A DNA stretch of 7,208 nucleotides from Anammoximicrobium sp032229885. Lineage in GTDB: Bacteria; Planctomycetota; Planctomycetia; Pirellulales; Pirellulaceae. Where the stretch lies: positions 1 through 7,208 of the forward strand of contig JAVYAJ010000358.1 in NCBI GenBank assembly GCA_032229885.1, read 5' to 3'. Positions 1 to 5,881 of the stretch are shown here, piece by piece. Position 1 is the stretch's first letter, and the number at the start of each line of letters is the position of its first letter. Made by a program: the position numbers and the translations under genes. The notes beneath the pieces were generated by a model that was not told the origin of the DNA, searched no databases, and saw only the letters and a program-made list of their open reading frames with translations.

Positions 1-73
1 AACCGCAGAGGACGCAGAGAACGCAGAGTTTCACGTTGTCTACTGCCTCAGCGACCTCTGCGTCTCTGCGGTT
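1..73. repeat. GCAGAG-unit inverted repeat, possibly dispersed
   Basis: The left part holds three roughly 9-bp units ending in GCAGAG (about 1-28). The right part (55-73) is the reverse complement of the first two units with a one-base bulge: AACCGCAGAG at 1-10 pairs perfectly with CTCTGCGGTT at 64-73. The pair could form a stem of about 18 bp around a loop of about 36 bases. I recall similar GCAGAG-rich hairpins scattered between genes in many environmental bacterial genomes, but that is memory and not a search. The element starts at the window edge and may extend to the left. No coding potential is evident in it. Its function is unknown. Confidence 0.7.
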
Positions 74-592
74 CAAACCTCTTCTTCTGAACGCGGGCCA
101 GTGCCGCAACCCAAAAGTGTAATATACAGACCAGTGTACAAGATGCGCGCACCGTGCGCGCATGATACGAACTAAGACTCTAACGTTATACCCTGCGCGA
201 GTGGCCGTGGCTGCACGCCGGTCAGATTCAGGGCGACAAAGGCGAACTGAGGTCTTTGACGTTGCGCGTGCCGCAGGCCAGTCGTCGGATTTTCCAGCCT
301 CCGCGTTGGGCGGGCGCGACGCGACCCTCGCCAGCTGGCGGAATCCTGGCGAGTCCAACTGGGCATCGCTGCGAAAACGTCTGACCTCGCGATCGGCGCG
401 CAGCAGCGTGCGACGCCTGGCGCCCAGAGTGCGCGGCTGCTCGTGACCCGGGGCGCTGACGTAGTGCGTCTGCGGCGTACACCCAGGAACTGCGCCATTT
501 GACAGAGGGAAGTCCGTCTGCCCAATGTGCCCTTTCGAGCCGCGCGAAATATAGTAATTATTGCACCCGTCTCGCGCGCGATCGCGACCGAT
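74..592. other. Non-coding stretch, no gene recognised
   Basis: Open frames exist on both strands, but their products are Arg/Ala/Pro-rich, show no domain, hydrophobic segment or recognisable motif, and have no good ribosome-binding site. They look like chance frames in GC-rich DNA. An AT-rich patch lies at about 547-563, just downstream of the adaptor stop codon. I found no tRNA, CRISPR or GC-hairpin-plus-T-tract terminator for the adaptor transcript. A decayed gene remnant cannot be excluded. Confidence 0.5.
143..163. repeat. 21-bp near-perfect palindrome
   Basis: The arms ATGCGCGCAC (143-152) and GTGCGCGCAT (154-163) are exact reverse complements separated by a single C at 153. No T tract follows on either strand, so an intrinsic terminator is unlikely. 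A dimeric regulator site or a cruciform-forming sequence is possible. The alternating CG content raises the chance of coincidence, although ten paired bases with a one-base centre is still notable. Confidence 0.6.
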
Positions 593-2224
593 TCATTGCG
601 CATCGCGCGCACCGGCGGTCGGCGATGGCGCGGCAGGCCGCGGGTCGGACGAGGTGCGCGCGACAGCCGGGCGGTTATCAGTCGCCGCCTCACCGCTCGC
701 TACCTCGCCGCTCGGCGCCTCGCCGCTCGGCGGCGCGTGCGGCATGCTGGCCGCAACGTGGGCCGGGACCGTCGTCACGGTCTGGCCGTCGGTCAAGTCG
801 TCCAGGGCGTCCGCCACGACCGTCTCGTCGCCGGTAAAGGCCGTCCAGGCGTCGCCGGCCTTCCTGCGCAGCACCTGCACCCAACCGCCGTCGCTCAGGC
901 CGCACTGTACGGCGGTCTTGACGGCCCTGCCGTCCACCACCAGATAACAGAAGGTGTCGTTGCCCTGGGCGAGCAGCGCTTCTTGAGGCAGCGCGGCGGC
1001 TGCAGGCTGTTCGATGAAGACGCGGCTCGAGGCGTACATCCCGGGCCGAAGCCCATCACAGTCTTTGGCGGGCAGATCGATCTCGGCCCGCAGCGTCCGG
1101 GATCGCGTATCGAGACTCCAGGCGGTGCGGGTGACCGTCGCCTGGATCTCGATCCCGCCGCTCGCTTCGGCTCGCACGGCGGCCTTTGTACCGGTGTTGA
1201 CGTAGCGAGCGAAAGCCTCGGGCACATCCACGAAGACGCGAAACAAATCGGTTCGGGCGATCACAAAGATCGGCACTCCTTTGGCTCCCGACCAGTCTCC
1301 GGACGCAGCCTGTACATAATCTCCCGTATTGGCGTTCCGCACGGTGACGACCGCGTCGTAGGGCGCCTTGATCTTGGTGTACCCGACCATGGTCGACGTC
1401 TGGCGGGCGTCCGCCTCACAGACTTTGACCTGCGAGCGGGCGACGTCGACCGCGACGTTCGCGTTGCCCAGTTGCGCTTCGGCCGAGCTCTGTTCGGCCT
1501 GCCGCGCCGCCACGGCAGCCTGGGCGGCGTCGTGGGCGGATTTGGCTGTGTCCAACTGTTCTCGAGTCTCATTCAACACCTGCCGGTCGACCACGTGTTC
1601 CTGGACCATCTGCGTCAGACGAGTCAGCTCGGACTCCCAGCGGACGACCTCGGCCTGGCATTTCCGCACCCCGGCCTGCGCCTCGGCCAGTTGCGCCACG
1701 CCCGTCTGGACACTGCTCTGCGCCACGTCGACCAGCCGCAGCGCGTGCTCGACGTTTTGTCTAGCGAGCTCGACCTGAGCCGTTTTCCGCTCCAGCTCGT
1801 CGCTCAGTTCCGGCCCGAAAATCTCGGCCAAGACGTCGCCTTTCTTGACCTCCTGACCGATATCCGCCGAGAAGGATTCGATGAAGCCCGAGACCTTGGC
1901 ATACAGCGCCGTCTGCTCGTAGGCTTCGACGGCGCCGGGCTGAACGACCGTGTGGGTCAGGCGGCGGATGTCCGGCTTGATCACCTGCACCGGCGCAACG
2001 GCCTGGGGCGCACGGTTGCTCGGCTCCGCCGGCTGGCGACAGCCCAGCGCCAGGACGATCAACAGCCCCCAGCGCCAGCCGTCCCGACGGCGCCGCCAAC
2101 CGCTCGGACAACGCCCGCGACGGCCTCGACAACGCTGCCAGCCATGCCACGACGGCGGGCGCACGACCCGGCCGACGTCCGCGCGATCGAACGCAAAAAC
2201 GGGTGTGAGGCGAGGCGTGCGCAT
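593..2224 (-). CDS. RND efflux periplasmic adaptor subunit (HlyD/AcrA family), probable lipoprotein
   Basis: Membrane-fusion adaptor of 543 residues that would bridge the RND permease and the outer-membrane channel in the periplasm. A hydrophobic segment (about 52-61, GLLIVLAL) ends in a relaxed lipobox with Cys62, suggesting lipid anchoring. Then come a lipoyl half-motif (about 104-135, with KVSGFIESF and GQEVKKGDVLAEI), a long Ala/Gln/Glu-rich coiled-coil hairpin (about 141-275), the second lipoyl half (about 276-305, TKIKAPYDAVV), a beta-barrel (about 318-405, including DLFRVFVDVPE and GLRPGMYAS) and a membrane-proximal domain (about 406-490). The Pro/Ser/Ala-rich tail (about 495-543) is probably disordered. 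The ATG at 2224 lies 5 nt after the permease stop codon and has GGAG 10 nt upstream, so the two genes are co-transcribed. The roughly 50 Arg/Trp/Pro-rich residues before the signal segment are unusual. The only alternative start seen is a GTG at codon 21, with no clear ribosome site. The family is secure; the substrate is unknown. Confidence 0.93.
   Translation of the reverse strand: MRTPRLTPVFAFDRADVGRVVRPPSWHGWQRCRGRRGRCPSGWRRRRDGWRWGLLIVLALGCRQPAEPSNRAPQAVAPVQVIKPDIRRLTHTVVQPGAVEAYEQTALYAKVSGFIESFSADIGQEVKKGDVLAEIFGPELSDELERKTAQVELARQNVEHALRLVDVAQSSVQTGVAQLAEAQAGVRKCQAEVVRWESELTRLTQMVQEHVVDRQVLNETREQLDTAKSAHDAAQAAVAARQAEQSSAEAQLGNANVAVDVARSQVKVCEADARQTSTMVGYTKIKAPYDAVVTVRNANTGDYVQAASGDWSGAKGVPIFVIARTDLFRVFVDVPEAFARYVNTGTKAAVRAEASGGIEIQATVTRTAWSLDTRSRTLRAEIDLPAKDCDGLRPGMYASSRVFIEQPAAAALPQEALLAQGNDTFCYLVVDGRAVKTAVQCGLSDGGWVQVLRRKAGDAWTAFTGDETVVADALDDLTDGQTVTTVPAHVAASMPHAPPSGEAPSGEVASGEAATDNRPAVARTSSDPRPAAPSPTAGARDAQ
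688..732 (-). repeat. 15-bp tandem repeat in the adaptor C-terminal tail
   Basis: Two perfect 15-bp copies (703-717 and 718-732, each CCTCGCCGCTCGGCG on the plus strand) follow a diverged third copy (688-702). On the coding strand they give five-residue units of the type P/A-S-G-E-A/V, read as SGEAPSGEVASGEAA at about residues 500-514 of the adaptor. Because the unit is a multiple of three, copy-number change would lengthen or shorten the disordered tail without shifting the frame. Confidence 0.8.
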
Positions 2225-2229
2225 CGTCG

Positions 2230-3525
2230 TCAGTCTCCGGAAAAACGGGGCGTGACGCCTGGCGGCGACCGATCTGGCGACGACAGCCTTTGCGACGATG
2301 GCGGGCGCGGGGCGTCGGCGTTGGCCGCGGACGCGTCGTAGTGGCGGCTTTGAGGGTCGTCCGGATCCAGCGACGGCGACGCCCGCGGGACGCCGCGCAG
2401 GAGAATCGAGAACAGCGGCGGCGCGATCAGCAGCGTGGCAAAGGTCGAGACGAGCAAGCCGCTGATGATCGCGATGCCGAGCGGGGCCGTCATCTCGCTG
2501 CCCTTCTCCCACGCCAGCGCCATCGGCATGGCGCCCAGCAGCATGGCGATGGCCGTCATCAAGATCGGCCGCAGCCGATCCTGTGCGCCTTGCACGGCGG
2601 CGTCGGCCAGCGTGCTGCCCTGACGCCAATTTTCCAGCATAAAGGTCGCCAACAGGACGGAATTGGCCACGGACACGCCGACGCACATGATTGCGCCCAT
2701 GAAGGATTCGATGTTCAGCGTCGTGCCCGTCAACCAGAGCCCGGTCGCCACGCCGGAGACCACGCCCGGAATCGAGCCGATCGAGACCAACCCGAGGCGG
2801 AGCGATTGGAAATAGCCGGTCAACAGGACGAGGATGACGACGACCGAGAGGCTCAATCCCACCGCCAGCGAGCGGAACATTTCCTTCATCGGCGCCACCT
2901 GCCCGCGAACCTGGACGCGGACGCCGCGCGGCGGCGCGCCGGCCGCCGCCAACGCGGCCTGAATCTGCCGCGCAGCCCGCCCGAGATCCTCGCCCTCGAC
3001 GTTGGCCGTGATGCTCAGATAACGCTGCATCGAGCTACGATCGATCTGGCCCGGTGTCGTGCCGAGGCGTGTCTTCGCCACATCGCGGATCATCAGGTTG
3101 GCGTCCGCATCGACCTTTCGCAGAGGCAGGGTTTCCACCTGGTCGGCGTGATCCATCCGCCGCGTCGACGTTTGGACCTGGATCTGGTAGTCCACGCCGC
3201 TGTGCGGATCGCGCCAATAATTGCGGGCCACATAGCGACTGGACGACGTTCCCACCAACAGCGCGTCGCTGATGTCCTTCGTGGTCACGCCGCTGAGCCC
3301 CGCCCGCTGGCGATCGATATCGACCTGCAGGGTCGGGTAATCCAACAGTTGATACAGTTGCACATCGCGCAGCGACGGAATCCGTTTCATCTGAGCGAGG
3401 ATCTTCAAGGCGTGAGCCCGGATGTCGTCGCGGTTGGGCCCCAGCACGATCACCTCGACAGGCGTCGGCGACCCGAAGCTCATGACCTGACTGACCACAT
3501 CTCCGGGCTCGAATCCGAACGACAT
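2230..3525 (-). CDS. RND efflux permease, C-terminal part (after frameshift)
   Basis: This is the second half of the permease begun at 5533, in a different frame. Family-like sequence starts at the codons just before MSFGFEPGD (ATG at 3525) and runs 431 residues. The periplasmic porter part (about 1-210) contains SQVMSFGSPTPVEV, DYPTLQVDIDRQRAGLSGV and NYWRDP. TM8 is at about 216-237, TM9 at about 245-265, TM10 at about 271-293, TM11 at about 320-339 and TM12 at about 348-376. GLWLTGTTLNIES mirrors GLWLTGNTLNIMS in the N-terminal part, the expected internal duplication of RND proteins. In TM10 (VGVSVANSVLL) the position of the proton-relay lysine of AcrB (K940) reads Ala287. A hydrophilic Pro/Ser-rich tail of about 54 residues follows TM12. 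The open frame extends upstream to an ATG at 3687, but that stretch is out-of-frame sequence. No ribosome site precedes 3525, so independent translation is doubtful. The stop overlaps the adaptor's translation-initiation region. Confidence 0.85.
   Translation of the reverse strand: MSFGFEPGDVVSQVMSFGSPTPVEVIVLGPNRDDIRAHALKILAQMKRIPSLRDVQLYQLLDYPTLQVDIDRQRAGLSGVTTKDISDALLVGTSSSRYVARNYWRDPHSGVDYQIQVQTSTRRMDHADQVETLPLRKVDADANLMIRDVAKTRLGTTPGQIDRSSMQRYLSITANVEGEDLGRAARQIQAALAAAGAPPRGVRVQVRGQVAPMKEMFRSLAVGLSLSVVVILVLLTGYFQSLRLGLVSIGSIPGVVSGVATGLWLTGTTLNIESFMGAIMCVGVSVANSVLLATFMLENWRQGSTLADAAVQGAQDRLRPILMTAIAMLLGAMPMALAWEKGSEMTAPLGIAIISGLLVSTFATLLIAPPLFSILLRGVPRASPSLDPDDPQSRHYDASAANADAPRPPSSQRLSSPDRSPPGVTPRFSGD
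2235..2238 (-). promoter_or_regulatory. Ribosome-binding site of the adaptor gene
   Basis: GGAG on the minus strand, 10 nt before the ATG at 2224. It lies inside the last codons of the permease gene, which fits translational coupling. It supports the ATG at 2224 over the far longer open frame that extends up to 2686 through the permease. Confidence 0.55.
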
Positions 3526-5533
3526 CTGTCGCGCGCGCCTCGGCGGCCTGAGGCGTCCAGCCTTGTTGTTGCAGGACCGACGCCAGCCAAGGCGTGAGCT
3601 GCGCCGGAAGCGCGCGACGCAGCCGATCGCGCAGCTCGCGCAGGCGGATCCGCGAGTCTTCCTGTAGCCGGATGCGAAGCTGGCCATCGTCCGGCCCGCG
3701 CGTGAACAACAGCAGGTTGTTGGTCGCCGTGTTCGTCGCGGCCAAGCCGACGTAGCCCATCGAGATCGAGACTTGGTGCTGCGTCTGGTCGTCGATCACG
3801 CGCAGAATCTGGCCGGCGCATTTTCGCGTCAGTTCATAATTTGTTCCCGGAGGGGCCCGAAAGCGAAGGACGAACTGGCCAGTGTCTACCTGCGGGAACA
3901 GCTCCCGCCCGACCTGGCGTCCGATGAACCACAATGTCAAGCCGCACGCAATCAGGTACGCCGGGATCACCAGCCACCGCGCCGCGATCAACGCGCGCAC
4001 GAGATGTCCGAAATACGGCAACGCCCGATCCAACCGTGACCGGCGCTGCGCGGCCTGCGGGTGATGTCGCATCAGCCAGATCGACATCACCGGCACGAGG
4101 GTGCTGGACAACACATACGACGCGACCATCGAAAAACCGACCGCCAATGTCAGCGGCATGAACAGCGACCGGACAGGCTCGTCCATGATGAACGTCGGGA
4201 TGAAGACCGACAGAATACAGACCATCGCCAGGAATCGCGCAGCCGCCGTGGCCGAATAGGCGCGCCGCGCGGCCCGCGCGACTGAATCGGTAAACGCAAA
4301 TTGGGCGTGGGTGTTCTCGACAGTCACCACCGCCTCGTCGACCAAGATCCCGATCGCCAGCGCCAAGCCGCCCAGCGACATGATGTTGAGCGTATTGCCG
4401 GTCAACCACAAACCGACCAGCGAGGCGGTCAGCGACAGCGGGATGCTCAGCAGAACGACGGCCACCGTCCGCACGTCTCGCAAAAAGACGAGAATCATCA
4501 GGGCGACCAACGAAGCGCCGATGGCCGCTTCGCTGGCCACCGTTCGGACCGCCGCGCGGACCGTCGGCGATTCATCGAACTCGTAATGGATCTGGACGTC
4601 CTGCGGCAGCGCGTCGCGAAACAAGGGCATGGTTTGGTGAATCTGATGGACGACGGTCAGCGTCGAGGCGGTGTCCTTTTTCACAACCGGGATGTACACG
4701 GACTGGCGGCCATTCACCAGTGCGCACCCATAGTTGAGATCGGTGCCATCCTGGACCGTGGCTACGTCGCGGAGGTACACATTCGTTCCCGGATGAATGG
4801 GGATGTCCGCCAGCTCCTGTGGATCGACCACCATCGCGTTGGTCTGCACCAACGGCATCTGGCCGGGCGTGTGCAAATTGCCCGACGGCGCCACGATGTT
4901 GCCAGAGTCCAGCGCGGCAACCACCTCCTCGGGCGACAGGTTGTAGGCCCGCAGGCGATCGGGGTCGACCGTGACGATGATCGCCCGCGTGTTGCTGCCG
5001 AACGGCGCAAACGAAACGGTGCCGGGAACTTGCTCGACCAACAACGGCTTGATGCGAAATTGGCCCAGATCGGTTAATTGCCCCAACGGCCGACTGGGGC
5101 TGTCCAACACGAGATAGCCGATCGGCACGTTGGCCGCGTCGAACCGCATCACGAAAGTCGGCAGAACGCTGGGCGGCATCTGGCCGCCGGCGCGATTCGC
5201 CAGGCTGACCACCTGCGACATGGCCGCCGACATGTCGGCGCCCGGATAGAACGTCAGCTTGATCACCGTCAAATTTTGGATGTTCCGCGACTCGATGGAC
5301 TTCATCCCATCGATGTACTGGAAATTCTGCTCGTAGACGTTGGTTATAAAGCCTTCGATCTGGCTCGCATCCATGCCGGCGTAGTTGTTGACGACGAAGA
5401 TCTGGGGCATGTTCAACGTCGGGAAAATGTCCACGCGCATCTGGCTGAAAGCCAGCATCCCGGCGCCGACCAGCCCCGCCAGCACGGCGAGCAGCGAGAT
5501 CGGTTTGCGAAGCGCTAAGACGATGGGCGTCAT
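3035..5533 (-). CDS. RND efflux permease, N-terminal part (frameshifted gene)
   Basis: Inner-membrane, proton-driven export pump of the HAE/AcrB-like RND superfamily. Residues counted from the ATG at 5533: TM1 about 11-29; periplasmic porter domain about 30-330 with RVDIFPTLNMPQI, YAGMDASQIEGFI and VDPDRLRAYNLSPEEVV; TM2-TM6 about 335-490; TM7 about 518-539; then the start of the second periplasmic loop (RELFPQVDTGQFVLRF). TM4 has AIGILVDEAVVTVEN, where Asp399-Glu400 stand at the AcrB Asp407-Asp408 proton-relay pair. Family-like sequence ends at about residue 666 (near 3538). The remaining residues to the stop at 3035 are out-of-frame and Arg-rich. GAGG lies 7 nt before the ATG at 5533 but only 1 nt before the ATG at 5539, so 5533 is preferred. 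Gene order permease-adaptor is the reverse of acrAB. Substrate class (drug versus metal) cannot be set; the missing CusA-type methionine signature was not rigorously checked. Confidence 0.92.
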   Translation of the reverse strand: MTPIVLALRKPISLLAVLAGLVGAGMLAFSQMRVDIFPTLNMPQIFVVNNYAGMDASQIEGFITNVYEQNFQYIDGMKSIESRNIQNLTVIKLTFYPGADMSAAMSQVVSLANRAGGQMPPSVLPTFVMRFDAANVPIGYLVLDSPSRPLGQLTDLGQFRIKPLLVEQVPGTVSFAPFGSNTRAIIVTVDPDRLRAYNLSPEEVVAALDSGNIVAPSGNLHTPGQMPLVQTNAMVVDPQELADIPIHPGTNVYLRDVATVQDGTDLNYGCALVNGRQSVYIPVVKKDTASTLTVVHQIHQTMPLFRDALPQDVQIHYEFDESPTVRAAVRTVASEAAIGASLVALMILVFLRDVRTVAVVLLSIPLSLTASLVGLWLTGNTLNIMSLGGLALAIGILVDEAVVTVENTHAQFAFTDSVARAARRAYSATAAARFLAMVCILSVFIPTFIMDEPVRSLFMPLTLAVGFSMVASYVLSSTLVPVMSIWLMRHHPQAAQRRSRLDRALPYFGHLVRALIAARWLVIPAYLIACGLTLWFIGRQVGRELFPQVDTGQFVLRFRAPPGTNYELTRKCAGQILRVIDDQTQHQVSISMGYVGLAATNTATNNLLLFTRGPDDGQLRIRLQEDSRIRLRELRDRLRRALPAQLTPWLASVLQQQGWTPQAAEARATDVVRIRARRCGQSGHELRVADACRGDRAGAQPRRHPGSRLEDPRSDETDSVAARCATVSTVGLPDPAGRYRSPAGGAQRRDHEGHQRRAVGGNVVQSLCGPQLLARSAQRRGLPDPGPNVDAADGSRRPGGNPASAKGRCGRQPDDPRCGEDTPRHDTGPDRS
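3530..3538 (-). other. Frameshift site in the RND permease gene, (CG)n run
   Basis: On the minus strand the coding sequence enters GCGCGCGCG. The upstream frame reads ...PQAAEARA and then turns into Arg-rich nonsense. The other frame picks up at RQMSFGFEPGD. Removing one base (giving EARRQMSFGF) or adding one CG unit (giving EARARQMSFGF) restores one continuous protein of about 1,098 residues from 5533 to 2230, a normal length for an RND permease. Loss of one dinucleotide by slippage is the simplest explanation. A sequencing or assembly error is the main alternative. I see no slippery heptamer or stimulatory element that would argue for programmed frameshifting. Confidence 0.85.
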
Positions 5534-5540
5534 CTTCATA

Positions 5541-5544
5541 CCTC
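5541..5544 (-). promoter_or_regulatory. Ribosome-binding site that decides the permease start
   Basis: GAGG on the minus strand directly precedes two closely spaced in-frame ATGs (5539 and 5533). Spacing is 1 nt to the first and 7 nt to the second, so the second ATG, giving MTPIVLALRKP, is the likelier start. Confidence 0.6.
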
Positions 5545-5881
5545 AAGCCAGATGGCCGTGCGACCGCGAGGCGTCACGACCGTTTAATGATACGCGTTCG
5601 ACAAGTCTGTTGGCTACGGCGGCGCGGGGACGTGGCGGGACGCCGCGCCGCGGGCGCGGCCAAGCTTGCCGGCGCCGCATAAACGGCTGCAGAACCCTGT
5701 CCGGCAGATCCGATACAACAGGTACCATGTGACGGGTGAAGGACCGTTTCAGAGGTTTGCCGCCAAATTGATTCGAGTCTCGGCGGCCCAATCCGTGCGT
5801 TGCAGCTCGGGACGGCGCCATCGGGCTTGTCCGCGTTCGATAGGGTCAGCTTGCGGTCGCGCCCTCAACGGAATCGAAGAC
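5545..5881. other. Divergent intergenic region between permease and channel genes
   Basis: About 340 bp that must hold the promoters for both the minus-strand permease-adaptor pair and the plus-strand channel gene, unless the channel is driven from elsewhere. I could not find a -35/-10 pair with normal spacing on either strand. The open frame of the channel extends upstream to an ATG at 5666, but that would bury the signal peptide behind 72 residues and is rejected. No regulator gene is present here. Confidence 0.5.
5619..5651. repeat. GC-rich inverted repeat in the divergent intergenic region
   Basis: Arms GCGGCGCGG (5619-5627) and CCGCGCCGC (5643-5651) are exact reverse complements around a 15-base centre. 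There is no T tract, so it is not a classical terminator. Its place between divergent genes would suit an operator or a leader hairpin for the permease transcript, but the local GC content makes coincidence quite possible. Confidence 0.4.

Noticed and set aside
480..592. Intrinsic terminator after the adaptor gene
   Set aside because: Only short CG palindromes (such as CGCGATCGCG at 577-586) are present, and no stem followed by a T tract on the minus strand.
172..693. Minus-strand open frame of 173 codons left of the adaptor
   Set aside because: It overlaps the adaptor's 3' end, is Arg/Pro/Ala-rich, and shows no motif, signal segment or ribosome site.
527..2341. Plus-strand open frame of 604 codons antisense to the adaptor
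   Set aside because: It mirrors a well-supported adaptor gene, has Arg/Gly/His-rich composition, no domain and no ribosome site. Long antisense frames are expected in GC-rich genes.
2225..2686. Upstream extension of the adaptor frame to an ATG at 2686
   Set aside because: It would run through permease TM10-TM12 coding DNA and place 154 extra residues before the ATG, which itself has a GGAG site and sits 5 nt after the permease stop.
3530..3538. Programmed ribosomal frameshift in the permease
   Set aside because: There is no slippery heptamer or obvious stimulatory structure, and RND permeases are not known to use recoding. Mutation or sequencing error is simpler.
2290..3597. Plus-strand open frame of 435 codons antisense to the permease
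   Set aside because: The product is Arg/His/Gln-rich with no hydrophobic or domain pattern, while the opposite strand encodes clear RND motifs.
4301..5077. Plus-strand open frame of 258 codons within the permease
   Set aside because: Shadow of the N-terminal permease coding region; low-complexity Arg/Asp/His composition.
5666..5881. Upstream extension of the channel gene to an ATG at 5666
   Set aside because: It would put 72 residues without family character ahead of a clear signal peptide.
5545..5881. Sigma-70-type promoters between the divergent genes
   Set aside because: Hexamers resembling TTGTCG and TATCAT occur near 5585-5605 on the minus strand, but they are only 6 bases apart. No pair with 16-18 bp spacing was found on either strand.
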